Origin: an uncultured Flavobacteriaceae bacterium
GTDB taxonomy: Bacteria > Bacteroidota > Bacteroidia > Flavobacteriales > Flavobacteriaceae
DNA: 64,000 nucleotides
Reading direction: 5' to 3'
Assembly (NCBI GenBank): GCA_947493175.1
Contig: CANLQD010000009.1
Coordinates: forward strand, 1-64,000
The notes below the pieces were generated by a model. The model did not search any database and was not told the DNA's origin. It worked only from the letters and a program-made list of their open reading frames with translations. Made by a program: the position numbers and the translations under genes. The first letter of the stretch is position 1, and every line of letters begins with the position of its first letter. This document shows, piece by piece, positions 15,966-23,848 of the stretch.

Positions 15966-16430
15966 ACATTGTCAGTCCGAATCCCTAAACTTTGTCCGTG
16001 ACAGGCCAGGACCTGACTGCTAAGTAAGGGCGCTTCGACAAGCTCAGCGAGACAATGAGTGTTCCTAGTCGGTCCTTTGCCAAATCAACCCTATACTGTC
16101 AGTCCGAGCCTGTCGAGGACCCGACTGCCCAGTGAAAAGCGCTTCGACGCTTCGACAAGCTCAGCGAGACAATGAGTGTTCCTAGTCGATCCTTTGCCAA
16201 ATCAACACTATACTGTCAGTCCGAGCCTGTCGAGGACCCGACTACCAGATGAAACGCGCTTCGACACTTCGGCAAAGCTCAGCACAGGCAGACTCAGCGT
16301 GACAATGGGTGTTCCTAATTAGTCATAATCCAATCCCAAGTTTTGTCCGTATTGGCCATAATCCTACACTTAAATCGACAAGTCTGTGGTTTCATGCTGC
16401 CCACTGCCACTGCTACCGTTTACTGCGCAC
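15966..16430. repeat. Right array of REPIN-like palindromic units (about three)
   Basis: The same family and orientation as the left array. GTCAGTCCGA occurs at 15971, 16098 and 16215 (periods 127 and 117). Arms CTTCGACAAGCTCAGC occur at 16033 and 16150, and GCCTGTCGAGG at 16108 and 16225. The units at 16033-16118 and 16150-16235 are nearly identical to each other. From 16320 the array decays into aatccaatcccaagttttg and an opposite-strand GCAGT-type repeat (gcccactgccactgctacc), ending at the stop codon of the proline dehydrogenase gene. Confidence 0.85.
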
Positions 16431-17611
16431 TATAAACCGACACCCCAGATTTTCCGACGTTTACGCTCCTTCTTCAAAAGGGAAAGTTCCCGTGTGGTTT
16501 GTCCGGCGACCGAGGTATTTTCCTCTGCACGCCGAATCAGGTAGGGCATCACATCGCGAACAGGACCAAAGGGAAGGTATTTGGCCACATTAAATCCTTT
16601 GGCGGCAAGGTTGAAGGAGATATGGTCGCTCATACCATAGAGCTGTCCGAACCAGATCCGAGGGTCGTTATTTGCCACTTGGTTTGTTTGCATGAGTTCC
16701 AGTAACCGATAGGTACTATGCTCGTTGTGTGTACCTGCAAAAATCGAAATCACATCCAAGTGCTGCACCATATATACGACGGCACGGTCGAAGTTGGCAT
16801 CGCTCTCTTTCTTAGAGGCACAAATAGGGGTAGGATAGCCTTTTCGTTCGGCCCGCTCGTTCTCTTTCTCCATATAGGCGCCACGAACGGCCTTTATGCC
16901 AATTTTGAACCCGTCGGATATCGCTTTTTCGTGTAGTTGCTTTAGATAATCCATTCGATCCCAACGATATAGTTGTAAGGTATTGAAGACTACCGCCTTT
17001 TTTGTATTGTATTTACGCATCATCCGCTCTACCAGCGCATCGGCCGCATCCTGTATCCAGCTTTCTTCGGCATCAATCAGCAGTGCCACATCTAGGTCAT
17101 GGGCCTTTTTGCAAGTGGTATCAAAGCGTGCTACAACCCGCTCCCACTCAGCTTCCTCTTTTTTAGTGAGTTTCACTCCTGCCCCGATTTTTTTGAATAG
17201 GGCAAAACGGCCATATCCCGTAGGCTTGAACACTGCAAAGGGAATAGCCTCTTTTTCCTTGACAAAATCAAGTACTTTCAAAACCATGGCCAACGTATTG
17301 TCTAACGGGTCTTCATCATCCTTGCCTTCCACCGAATAATCCAATACGGAACATACATGCTTGCCCCACATTTTATCGACCACCGGCATGCAATCGGCTT
17401 CGTTGACCCCGCCACAAAAGTGATCAAAAACGGTCGCCCGAATGAGGCCGTCTACAGGGAGATGCGCCTTTAACGCGAAATTAGTCATGGCGGTACCGAT
17501 ACGCACCAAGGGCTCGTTCGCGATCATCTTAAAAAGAAAATAGGCCCGTTCCAACTCCGAATCGGTCTTCAAGGAGAAAGCGGTTGAGGTATCTTCAAAA
17601 ATCCGGTCCAT
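16430..17611 (-). CDS. Proline dehydrogenase
   Basis: A 393-residue FAD enzyme oxidising L-proline to pyrroline-5-carboxylate, passing electrons to the quinone pool; peripheral membrane or cytoplasmic. This is the monofunctional type without the PutA aldehyde-dehydrogenase domain. Visible blocks: KMIANEPLVRIGTAMTNFAL, the TIM-barrel strands LLIDAEESWIQDAADALVE and VVFNTLQLYRWDRMDYLK, the catalytic/FAD region IGIKAVRGAYMEKENERAER, WFGQLYGMSDHISFNLA, and KYLPFGPVRDVMPYLIRRAE followed by ENTSV. I start at ATG 17611 (MDRIFEDTSTAFSLK); a TTG three codons earlier is possible. Divergent from aroB. Its 3' end abuts the right repeat array. Confidence 0.95.
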   Translation of the reverse strand: MDRIFEDTSTAFSLKTDSELERAYFLFKMIANEPLVRIGTAMTNFALKAHLPVDGLIRATVFDHFCGGVNEADCMPVVDKMWGKHVCSVLDYSVEGKDDEDPLDNTLAMVLKVLDFVKEKEAIPFAVFKPTGYGRFALFKKIGAGVKLTKKEEAEWERVVARFDTTCKKAHDLDVALLIDAEESWIQDAADALVERMMRKYNTKKAVVFNTLQLYRWDRMDYLKQLHEKAISDGFKIGIKAVRGAYMEKENERAERKGYPTPICASKKESDANFDRAVVYMVQHLDVISIFAGTHNEHSTYRLLELMQTNQVANNDPRIWFGQLYGMSDHISFNLAAKGFNVAKYLPFGPVRDVMPYLIRRAEENTSVAGQTTRELSLLKKERKRRKIWGVGL

Positions 17612-17731
17612 TTGCAGCAAATTTTTTAGATTCCAAATATAAACACCCTAAAAATATTCCTGTCTATAAAAATTAGGTTTATTTTGCAGGCAGTCCGACA
17701 CCACTAATATGCTCGGGAAAGAACTTTTTTC

Positions 17732-18796
17732 ATGATAGAATCGATTACCACCCCGACCTACGCCATACATTTCAATGAGAATGCTTATGCCGCTTTGAAC
17801 GGTTATTTAGAACAAGCCAATCATTCCAAAATCTTTATTCTGGTAGACGAAAACACCCATGAAAACTGTCTTCCAAAATTTATGGCACAGTTGACCGGTG
17901 AACACGATTTTGAGATTATTGAAATCGAATCGGGAGAGGTACATAAAAATATTCATACCTGCACCCAGGTGTGGGAGGTTTTGTCCGAATTGGGTGCAGA
18001 CCGTAAGAGCCTATTGATCAATCTAGGGGGTGGCGTGGTCACGGATTTGGGAGGGTTCGTAGCTTCTGCTTACAAAAGAGGCATTGCTTTTATCAATGTA
18101 CCTACCACCCTTTTAGCGATGGTCGATGCCTCGGTCGGTGGCAAGACCGGAGTGGATCTAGGGGCCTTAAAAAACCAAATCGGGTTTATCAATCAACCAA
18201 AAATGGTACTGGTGGTGTCTAATTTTCTAGACACCTTGGAGGAACGGCAGCTCAACAGCGGATTTGCAGAAATGCTGAAACACGGTCTCATTCAAGATAG
18301 GGACTATTGGACCCAACTTCGCAATATGCAGTCTTTGATAGGTATAGAGGGATTGATCCGCCATTCGGTCGTTATCAAAAATGAAGTGGTCTTGCAAGAC
18401 CCTACCGAGCAACACCTGCGGAAAATATTAAATTTTGGCCATACACTGGGTCATGCAGTAGAGTCTTATTTTTTGGAGAGTGAAACACACGAACTGTTAC
18501 TACATGGCGAAGCGATTACAGTAGGGATGGTACTGGAAGCATGGCTCTCGAACCAGTTAGAGGGGTTGCCGACAGCAGACCTGGAAGACATCAAGGCCAC
18601 CTTTGTAGGGCGTTACGGAAAAACGCACTTTTCGGAAAGCGATATCGAGGCAATCTTGGCGCTGCTGAAATTCGATAAGAAAAACTCCCATGGCAATATC
18701 AACTTCGTATTGCTCAAACAAATCGGTGAGCCCAGCATCGATGTGCAAATCGATAGCCAATTGCTACGAAAAGCATTCGCTTACTACATGCTTTAA
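17732..18796 (+). CDS. aroB: 3-dehydroquinate synthase
   Basis: A 354-residue cytoplasmic enzyme, second step of the shikimate pathway (DAHP to 3-dehydroquinate), NAD- and divalent-metal-dependent. The signature runs LINLGGGVVTDLGGFVASAY at about residue 90-110, then RGIAFINVPTTLLAMVDASV and GGKTGVDLGALKNQIGFINQ. Metal ligands are seen in the Glu of LNSGFAEMLKHGLI and in LNFGHTLGHAVES and LLHGEAITVGMVLE. Length and all motifs match the family. The promoter region is shared with divergent proline dehydrogenase; a TTATTTTG box near 17680 is one mismatch from the -7 consensus. Confidence 0.97.
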   Translation: MIESITTPTYAIHFNENAYAALNGYLEQANHSKIFILVDENTHENCLPKFMAQLTGEHDFEIIEIESGEVHKNIHTCTQVWEVLSELGADRKSLLINLGGGVVTDLGGFVASAYKRGIAFINVPTTLLAMVDASVGGKTGVDLGALKNQIGFINQPKMVLVVSNFLDTLEERQLNSGFAEMLKHGLIQDRDYWTQLRNMQSLIGIEGLIRHSVVIKNEVVLQDPTEQHLRKILNFGHTLGHAVESYFLESETHELLLHGEAITVGMVLEAWLSNQLEGLPTADLEDIKATFVGRYGKTHFSESDIEAILALLKFDKKNSHGNINFVLLKQIGEPSIDVQIDSQLLRKAFAYYML

Positions 18797-18973
18797 GCGC
18801 TTCGTATACTAAAATCGATCATTGACAACTCTTTCGGTTCGCCAATTAAAAAAATGGCTAGCTTGGGTATGTATATGAGTTTAAGGAAATATTGATAGAC
18901 TCCTGTACAAAACGACCAAAGTTCCCGAATAAAACCAAACCACCCTTTAAAAAGGGACTTAACAAACCTACTT

Positions 18974-19309
18974 ATGATACGCAGACTTGTAGACTACAAG
19001 AAACTTGACCACCGGTTGGCAGCTTTATTAATAGACACCTACCCCGACGGTTATGGCGACGATGACATCATCGTGTTCAAAAATGCCAGTGGAGAATTTG
19101 TCGAAGCCGTTGAGATCAAGACCGAAGATTCTATTTATTTGGTAAAAATCAGCAAAAGCCTTTCGAATTTCATAGCCAATTTTGAGGATACAATTGAACG
19201 CGAATTGGATAACAAACAAGAAGCAGTATTGGAAGAAGTAGACTCCAATGACCTTGATTCAGATGCGCGAAGTGAATTTGAACCCGAGGAAGAGGGCGAT
19301 TTCGACTAA
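18974..19309 (+). CDS. Conserved flavobacterial hypothetical protein, acidic C-terminus
   Basis: A 111-residue soluble protein: MIRRLVDYKKLDHRLAALLI, then DTYPDGYGDDDIIVFKNASG and FVEAVEIKTEDSIYLVKISK, ending in a strongly acidic tail (DSNDLDSDARSEFEPEEEGD). No cysteine, membrane segment or catalytic motif is evident. In related genomes a protein of this kind commonly follows aroB (from memory). The acidic tail and small globular N-terminus would suit a binding partner of another protein, but that is inference. Transcribed alone, with convergent DinB downstream. Confidence 0.75.
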   Translation: MIRRLVDYKKLDHRLAALLIDTYPDGYGDDDIIVFKNASGEFVEAVEIKTEDSIYLVKISKSLSNFIANFEDTIERELDNKQEAVLEEVDSNDLDSDARSEFEPEEEGDFD

Positions 19310-19486
19310 GCTACCATCAGGAAGTACATCTTTGAACCGGAAGCTACCCACATGTAGCACATTGTTTCGCTACCATTACCGCTCGGTTTGGGACTTACTA
19401 TACTCCAAATCTGCTGTTCCCCGTACCAACAAGTGGGGCGCAACGTTGAGGAGGGGTTTTGTATCTCAACGATCGATCAACACCCA

Positions 19487-20002
19487 CTACAGATATCTTT
19501 CCCGGATTATATTTCGATGATGCCGCTGGTGCCCGCAGATTACGAAACCCAATGCCGCCACACTCCATTCGAGTCCGCTGGCGATACCCTTTTGTTCCAG
19601 TGTTTTCCGATCTAAATCGGAAAATATAGAAATGCTAGATCGACGAACGACCTTATATTCCTCGATGAGGCTTTCTTTTGATCGACGGTCGGGGTCTATT
19701 CCTTGAGCATACACCTCTTGATCAAAACCTGGCAATGCTGTTTTATCGCCACGGGAAAATCGAAAAGCCCTATGCTGAAAAATACGTTCGGCATCAATAA
19801 TGTGCATTAATACGGCCGCAATGGTCCATTTCCCCTCACCGTACGAATAGGCAAGTTTGTCATCTGGTATACTTTCCAAAAACCTGGGAAAATTTTGTAG
19901 TTGCCTTTGCAACATATCGAACAATTCTACTTCACCCAGTAGTTCAATGTAGGTGCGGTAAAAAGGTCTACTTTCGGGAAATTGTAACGCTGACGTCTTC
20001 AT
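19487..20002 (-). CDS. DinB family protein
   Basis: A 171-residue four-helix-bundle protein. The metal-binding histidine pattern of the DinB/YfiT superfamily is present: HII in AVLMHIIDAERIFQHRAFRF, and the paired histidines in VICGHQRHHRNIIRERYL at the C-terminus. WTIAAVLMHI is the usual helix-2 signature. Members include thiol S-transferases (bacillithiol or mycothiol), but in Bacteroidota most are uncharacterised. The substrate is not predictable. It lies downstream of the Lrp gene on the same strand but beyond that gene's terminator, so is probably separately transcribed. Confidence 0.85.
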   Translation of the reverse strand: MKTSALQFPESRPFYRTYIELLGEVELFDMLQRQLQNFPRFLESIPDDKLAYSYGEGKWTIAAVLMHIIDAERIFQHRAFRFSRGDKTALPGFDQEVYAQGIDPDRRSKESLIEEYKVVRRSSISIFSDLDRKTLEQKGIASGLEWSVAALGFVICGHQRHHRNIIRERYL

Positions 20003-20032
20003 ATCTTTAATTTCTTTTCAGGGAAGTGGATA

Positions 20033-20070
20033 AAAAAATCCCGAACAGCAAAGTTGTTCAGGATTTTTAA
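20033..20070 (-). terminator. Terminator downstream of the Lrp-type gene
   Basis: On the minus strand ATCCTGAACA and TGTTCGGGAT form an imperfect 10-bp stem around ACTTTGC, with T-runs on both sides. It lies between the Lrp stop codon and the DinB start codon. Confidence 0.75.
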
Positions 20071-20088
20071 TGTGTTCGTTCATTCGAA

Positions 20089-20568
20089 TCAGAGCTCATT
20101 AAATATCATATGCATCAATCGCTTCTTATCGTTAATGCTCTCTTCCAGGGAGATCATGGTTTCGGTTCGACTAATGCCTTCAATATCATCTATCTGAAAA
20201 ATGATGTTCTTGGCATGGTTTGTATCCTTGGCCCTTATTTTACAAAATATATTGAACTTGCCTGTAGTGATGTGTGCGACCGTTACATTGGGAATTTGCT
20301 CCAAACGTTCCAATACAAACTTGGTCTGGTGTGTTTTTTCTAGAAAAATGCCCACATACGCTATAAAAGAGTATCCCAACTTTACATAATCCAATGTTAA
20401 GGACGACCCTTGGATGATACCTGCATCTTCCATCTTTTTAACCCTCACATGCACGGTACCTGCCGATATAAGCAACTTTTTTGCGATATCGGTAAAGGGT
20501 GTTCTGGTATTGTCGATCAACATATCCAGAATTTGGTGGTCAATTTCGTCTAATTTTACTTTTGCCAT
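20089..20568 (-). CDS. Lrp/AsnC family transcriptional regulator
   Basis: A 159-residue regulator. The N-terminal winged HTH reads VKLDEIDHQILDMLIDNTRT and PFTDIAKKLLISAGTVHVRV, followed by KKMEDAGIIQGSSLTLDYVK. The C-terminal RAM ligand domain begins SFIAYVGIFLEK and includes VTVAHITTGKFNIFCKIRAK. Members bind amino acids as octamers and regulate amino-acid metabolism. Target genes are unknown; the upstream M14 peptidase gene is on the same strand, 115 bases away, with an AT-rich gap containing the likely Lrp promoter. Its own terminator lies at 20033-20070. Confidence 0.95.
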   Translation of the reverse strand: MAKVKLDEIDHQILDMLIDNTRTPFTDIAKKLLISAGTVHVRVKKMEDAGIIQGSSLTLDYVKLGYSFIAYVGIFLEKTHQTKFVLERLEQIPNVTVAHITTGKFNIFCKIRAKDTNHAKNIIFQIDDIEGISRTETMISLEESINDKKRLMHMIFNEL

Positions 20569-20683
20569 ACTGCGATTATTTTGAGCTAAATTAAAAAATT
20601 AAGAAATTATATTTAATAAAACTTCGTTTTTTTTAACAAAAATGTAAAGTATTGATAATTTACGCGCAAAGGCCTGGGTGACT

Positions 20684-21790
20684 TCACGAGAGCAACGACC
20701 AGTAACTTTCCTTTTTTAATAGATTCAAATCGTCGACATCCTCACAATCAAAGGTTACATGACCAAAAACAGTTGATTCTTTTTCCAATGTGCAGAGTTC
20801 GGGTTTAAAGTGAATCTTATTGTTTTCCAAGGTCTCTTTGTACTGTATCGCAGCAAACTGACCTTTTAGATAATTTCCCCAGATTCTGTGCGGATTCCGA
20901 ATGAGCACATCATAAAACTGTTTGCTATTTTCAGGAATCGTAAAATAGTCCTCTATGGCAAAAGAATTTAAACGATCGTTGGCAATCGTGCCCAAGGCAT
21001 GCAACAAGGCGTCATATATATATTTACGTGTTTTCTCCCGTTCGTAGTCATGGGGGAAATGCCCGGCTTCAAAAAGTACGGTAGGTGTTCCCGCCATTTG
21101 AAAAGTATCGCCCACGCAATTGGGGTTGAAGGCATCATCATAACGCCCTACTTGTCCAGGAATCTCCGTTTGAAGCCGTTGATTCATCGCCACGATCAGT
21201 TGCATGCCCGCAGAACGATTTTCGGGGATACTACGTTGTTCATCGGCAGCAGGTGCCAAAAAGGAAACTGTAGCGGGTTTTGTGGTAGTCCCAACATTAA
21301 ATATGGTGCGCTGGTCATGAAGGTTAAAGCAAAAGTCGGGTTTAAAACCTTTGTATACGTTTCTTAAAGTCTTGCTTTCGGGTTGGCTTAGCGTTTGGGC
21401 ATCTCTATTTAAATCTATCTCGTTTGCATTGACCCGGGTATAGGCTTCGGCACCATCGGGATTAAGCATAGGAATAATCTTCAGCGTACAAGTTGCCAGC
21501 AGGTTTGTCGCCATGGCATCGGAAGTCTGCAAAAAACCCAATAGATCTAAAACTGCCTTTGTGGTAGTCGATTCATTGCCGTGCATTTGAGACCACATGA
21601 GAACTTTTCGTTTTCCCGATCCAAGGGTAATGGTACGAATCGATTTTCCCAACACCGATTTCCCCACTTCTTCGACCGAAGCGATCGCTGTAATTTTTTG
21701 AAAAACGGGTTCAAGATGATTCAGTGCCACATACCTTCCTTTCACGGAAAGCTCTTGAATCTCGCTGTAAGTAATGGAAGGAACCCCCAT
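20684..21790 (-). CDS. M14-family zinc carboxypeptidase-like metallopeptidase
   Basis: A 368-residue protein of the M14 family. Zinc ligands: the HxxE pair in MWSQMHGNESTTTKAVLDLL and the distal His in FCFNLHDQRTIFNVG. The catalytic Glu is in TPTVLFEAGHFPHDY. The substrate-site Arg/Asn pair is suggested by NPDGAEAYTRVNANEIDLNR. No signal peptide is seen at the N-terminus (MGVPSITYSEIQELSVKGRY), so it is probably cytoplasmic, unlike digestive members; a role in peptide turnover is inference. The C-terminal 90 residues are family-specific. The pairing with a downstream lrp gene is common in flavobacteria. Confidence 0.9.
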   Translation of the reverse strand: MGVPSITYSEIQELSVKGRYVALNHLEPVFQKITAIASVEEVGKSVLGKSIRTITLGSGKRKVLMWSQMHGNESTTTKAVLDLLGFLQTSDAMATNLLATCTLKIIPMLNPDGAEAYTRVNANEIDLNRDAQTLSQPESKTLRNVYKGFKPDFCFNLHDQRTIFNVGTTTKPATVSFLAPAADEQRSIPENRSAGMQLIVAMNQRLQTEIPGQVGRYDDAFNPNCVGDTFQMAGTPTVLFEAGHFPHDYEREKTRKYIYDALLHALGTIANDRLNSFAIEDYFTIPENSKQFYDVLIRNPHRIWGNYLKGQFAAIQYKETLENNKIHFKPELCTLEKESTVFGHVTFDCEDVDDLNLLKKESYWSLLS

Positions 21791-22047
21791 AGGAAACTTT
21801 GTTTAGATTACAAAAGTAACATCTATATAAATTACATTTGTAATATCATTTATTTACAAATGTAATGTGTTTTTGGTGTTCCCCGCCCCCCATTTAAATA
21901 CATCTGTAAACACTTTTTAATAAAATTATTTTTAGTTGATTTAAAATTCTTATAATCAGACTATAAAATTACTTAACTTTAATAATAAGTATAATTATTT
22001 TTGTTCATTGTTAGTTTTGAAAGGGTTTTTAGGAGTATCATTTTTAG

Positions 22048-22055
22048 TAATTTTG
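22048..22055 (+). promoter_or_regulatory. -7 element upstream of the second XRE-type gene
   Basis: TAATTTTG at 22048-22055 is a perfect match to TAnnTTTG, 16 bases before ATG 22072. At the -33 position only TTT (22026-22028) is found. Leader length would be about 10 bases. Confidence 0.45.
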
Positions 22056-22071
22056 ACAAAAGCACGTTACA

Positions 22072-22449
22072 ATGGTAAACACGGCAGATTTTATTGAACG
22101 ATTGGAACGCTTGCTGGGCTATTACAGTCTATCGGCCTCTGCCTTTGCCGACCGCATACAAGTGCAGCGCTCAAGTATGTCGCACCTCCTTTCGGGCAGG
22201 AACAAGCCCAGTCTTGATTTTGTCTTAAAGGTGATCAAAGCTTTCCCCGAGGTAAATCTTTATTGGTTGCTAAATGGCAAGGGAAGTTTTCCTTCTACTC
22301 CAAAAAACACTCTCACTAGCCCTACCCCTGCTAGCATATCGAAAAGCAAACAAACGGTTACGACTTCTGCTCCTTCTCCCGAAAAAACCATTGAAAAAAT
22401 CATCATCTTTTATTCAGACGGAAGTTTTAAATCGTACCATGGGAATTGA
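22072..22449 (+). CDS. Small XRE-type helix-turn-helix protein, second copy
   Basis: A 125-residue protein of the same family as the one at 591. The HTH is FIERLERLLGYYSLSASAFA, then DRIQVQRSSMSHLLSGRNKP (recognition helix), then SLDFVLKVIKAFPEVNLYWL and LNGKGSFP. The rest is a Ser/Thr/Pro-rich linker (NTLTSPTPASISKSKQ) and a short C-terminal strand (IEKIIIFYSDGSFKSYHGN). Likely a DNA-binding regulator. It is followed by a lipoprotein and TerC on the same strand, so co-transcription is possible. The 3' half overlaps in another frame a spurious upstream extension of the lipoprotein gene. Confidence 0.82.
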   Translation: MVNTADFIERLERLLGYYSLSASAFADRIQVQRSSMSHLLSGRNKPSLDFVLKVIKAFPEVNLYWLLNGKGSFPSTPKNTLTSPTPASISKSKQTVTTSAPSPEKTIEKIIIFYSDGSFKSYHGN

Positions 22450-22474
22450 GCCCGAAATTCTTTATTTTGCGGGA

Positions 22475-22852
22475 ATGATGCACAGATGTATTTCCTGTTT
22501 TTGCCTTATACTATTAGCTGCTTCCTGTTACGCCCCACAGAGAGATTGCAAGGCCTTTACAGACGGAGAATTCTCTTTTACCACGACCGTAGATGGCACG
22601 GAGGTGACCACCGTGTTCGTACGCCAAGGAGATCTGGAAATCGATTATTTTGAAGGAAAAGCCGATTCCTCTTCGGTTCGATGGATAAATGATTGTGAAT
22701 ATATTGTTCGAAAGTTACATCCCAAGAACAGAGCCGAGGAACAGGCCGTACACATGAAAATATTGTCCACTACGGATAATTCCTATACATTTGAGTATAA
22801 CCTTGTGGGGGATTCCAATAAATCCCGAGGAACCGCAGTAAAAACCAACTAA
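22475..22852 (+). CDS. Small lipoprotein with conserved beta-rich domain
   Basis: A 125-residue protein starting MMHRCISCFCLILLAASCYA, an SPII signal with lipobox LAASC. The mature domain reads CKAFTDGEFSFTTTVDGTEV, TTVFVRQGDLEIDYFEGKAD, SSSVRWINDCEYIVRKLHPK, then EEQAVHMKILSTTDNSYTFE. This is a compact all-beta fold well conserved in flavobacteria. From memory, some database entries for this family carry a misleading topoisomerase IV name; nothing here supports that. I start at 22475 because the lipobox fits; the frame is open further upstream but there runs over the XRE gene. It ends three bases before terC. Confidence 0.8.
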   Translation: MMHRCISCFCLILLAASCYAPQRDCKAFTDGEFSFTTTVDGTEVTTVFVRQGDLEIDYFEGKADSSSVRWINDCEYIVRKLHPKNRAEEQAVHMKILSTTDNSYTFEYNLVGDSNKSRGTAVKTN

Positions 22853-22855
22853 GGC

Positions 22856-23662
22856 ATGTTTGATATCTTCACGAGTCCGGATGCTTGGATCGCACTTCTA
22901 ACCCTGACTTTCCTAGAAATCGTTCTGGGAATCGACAACATCATTTTTATTTCCATCGCTGCCGGAAAACTTGAAAAGGGACAGCGTAAAAAAGCGACCA
23001 ATATTGGACTGGTATTGGCCATGGTTATGCGGATCGTACTCCTTTTCGGAATTACTTGGCTTACGGCTGCCAAGAAGCCCTTTTGGGTTTTTGAGACAGA
23101 CTGGATTTCAGGTGGTGTTAGCTGGCAATCATTGATACTATTTGCGGGCGGACTCTTTTTACTCTACAAGAGCACAAAGGAAATACACGAAAAAGTAGAA
23201 GATCGAGGACATGATGAACGCGAGGTGACCAAGTCTCGCGGCAACACGATGAGCAAGGCGATTCTACAGATTACGGTCATTAATATTGTATTTTCCTTTG
23301 ACTCGATACTAACGGCCATTGGGATGACCAATGGCATATCGCCCAACCCGAATGATGCCTTGGTACTAATGATCGTTGCCGTAGTCATTTCGGTACTAAT
23401 TATGATGTTGTTCGCCAATCCTGTGGGAGACTTTGTGAATAAGCACCCTTCTATCCAAATTCTCGGGCTTTCCTTTTTAATCCTGATCGGATTTATGTTG
23501 GTGGCCGAATCGGCCCATATCGGGCATTTAATCGTCTTTGATCAAGAGGTGGGGGTAGTACCCAAGGGATATCTCTATTTTGCCATTGCTTTTTCGTTGA
23601 TGGTAGAATTCTTTAATATGCGAATGACGAAGAACAAAGTGGGTAAGAATACCGAGGTATAA
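22856..23662 (+). CDS. TerC family integral membrane protein
   Basis: A 268-residue polytopic protein. The TerC/Alx signature TFLEIVLGIDNIIFISIAAG is at residues 18-37 and is repeated in the second half as VINIVFSFDSILTAIGMTNG, giving the two acidic membrane motifs thought to bind metal. Seven or so hydrophobic segments follow the family pattern, ending YLYFAIAFSLMVEFFNMRM. Members of this family act in manganese efflux, pH stress and tellurite resistance, possibly by metallating exported proteins; the substrate here is not determinable. It starts three bases after the lipoprotein stop codon, indicating an operon. Confidence 0.93.
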   Translation: MFDIFTSPDAWIALLTLTFLEIVLGIDNIIFISIAAGKLEKGQRKKATNIGLVLAMVMRIVLLFGITWLTAAKKPFWVFETDWISGGVSWQSLILFAGGLFLLYKSTKEIHEKVEDRGHDEREVTKSRGNTMSKAILQITVINIVFSFDSILTAIGMTNGISPNPNDALVLMIVAVVISVLIMMLFANPVGDFVNKHPSIQILGLSFLILIGFMLVAESAHIGHLIVFDQEVGVVPKGYLYFAIAFSLMVEFFNMRMTKNKVGKNTEV

Positions 23663-23734
23663 TATACCTATACCCAAACCTTTTGAAAAGAAACCTATCA
23701 AAATCTACTTTACAAAAATGTGGGCAACAGTAAA

Positions 23735-23830
23735 TGACCTCGGGGCAAGCCCACGAGGTATTCGTAGGGAATTCAATTGTAATTTCGACGCAAGCGTCGG
23801 ATCATTTTAAATCTCGATTATTGAGTCAAA
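23735..23830. repeat. Hairpin-bearing dispersed repeat, copy 1
   Basis: Contains ACCTCGGGGCAAGCCCACGA, a stem (CCTCGGGGC against GCCC-A-CGAGG), then GCAAGCGTCGGATCATTTTA and AATCTCGATTATTGAGT. A related copy lies at 60888-60960 and the stem half recurs near 47160. The copy here lies just upstream of the esterase gene at 23849. Confidence 0.6.
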
Positions 23831-23848
23831 TTCAACATCTTAAAATAC

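Noticed and set aside
15137..16330. Possible CRISPR or integron attC array in the 117-129 bp units
   Set aside because: The whole unit including spacer is repeated, so spacers are not unique; there is no integrase or cas gene. The attC resemblance is limited to imperfect palindromy.
22274..22474. N-terminal extension of the 125-aa lipoprotein
   Set aside because: The extension overlaps the XRE-type gene in another frame and would bury the signal peptide.
22475..22852. Topoisomerase IV name for the 125-aa lipoprotein
   Set aside because: It has a lipobox and a small beta domain, and no topoisomerase motif; the real parE and parC are at 27234-31874.
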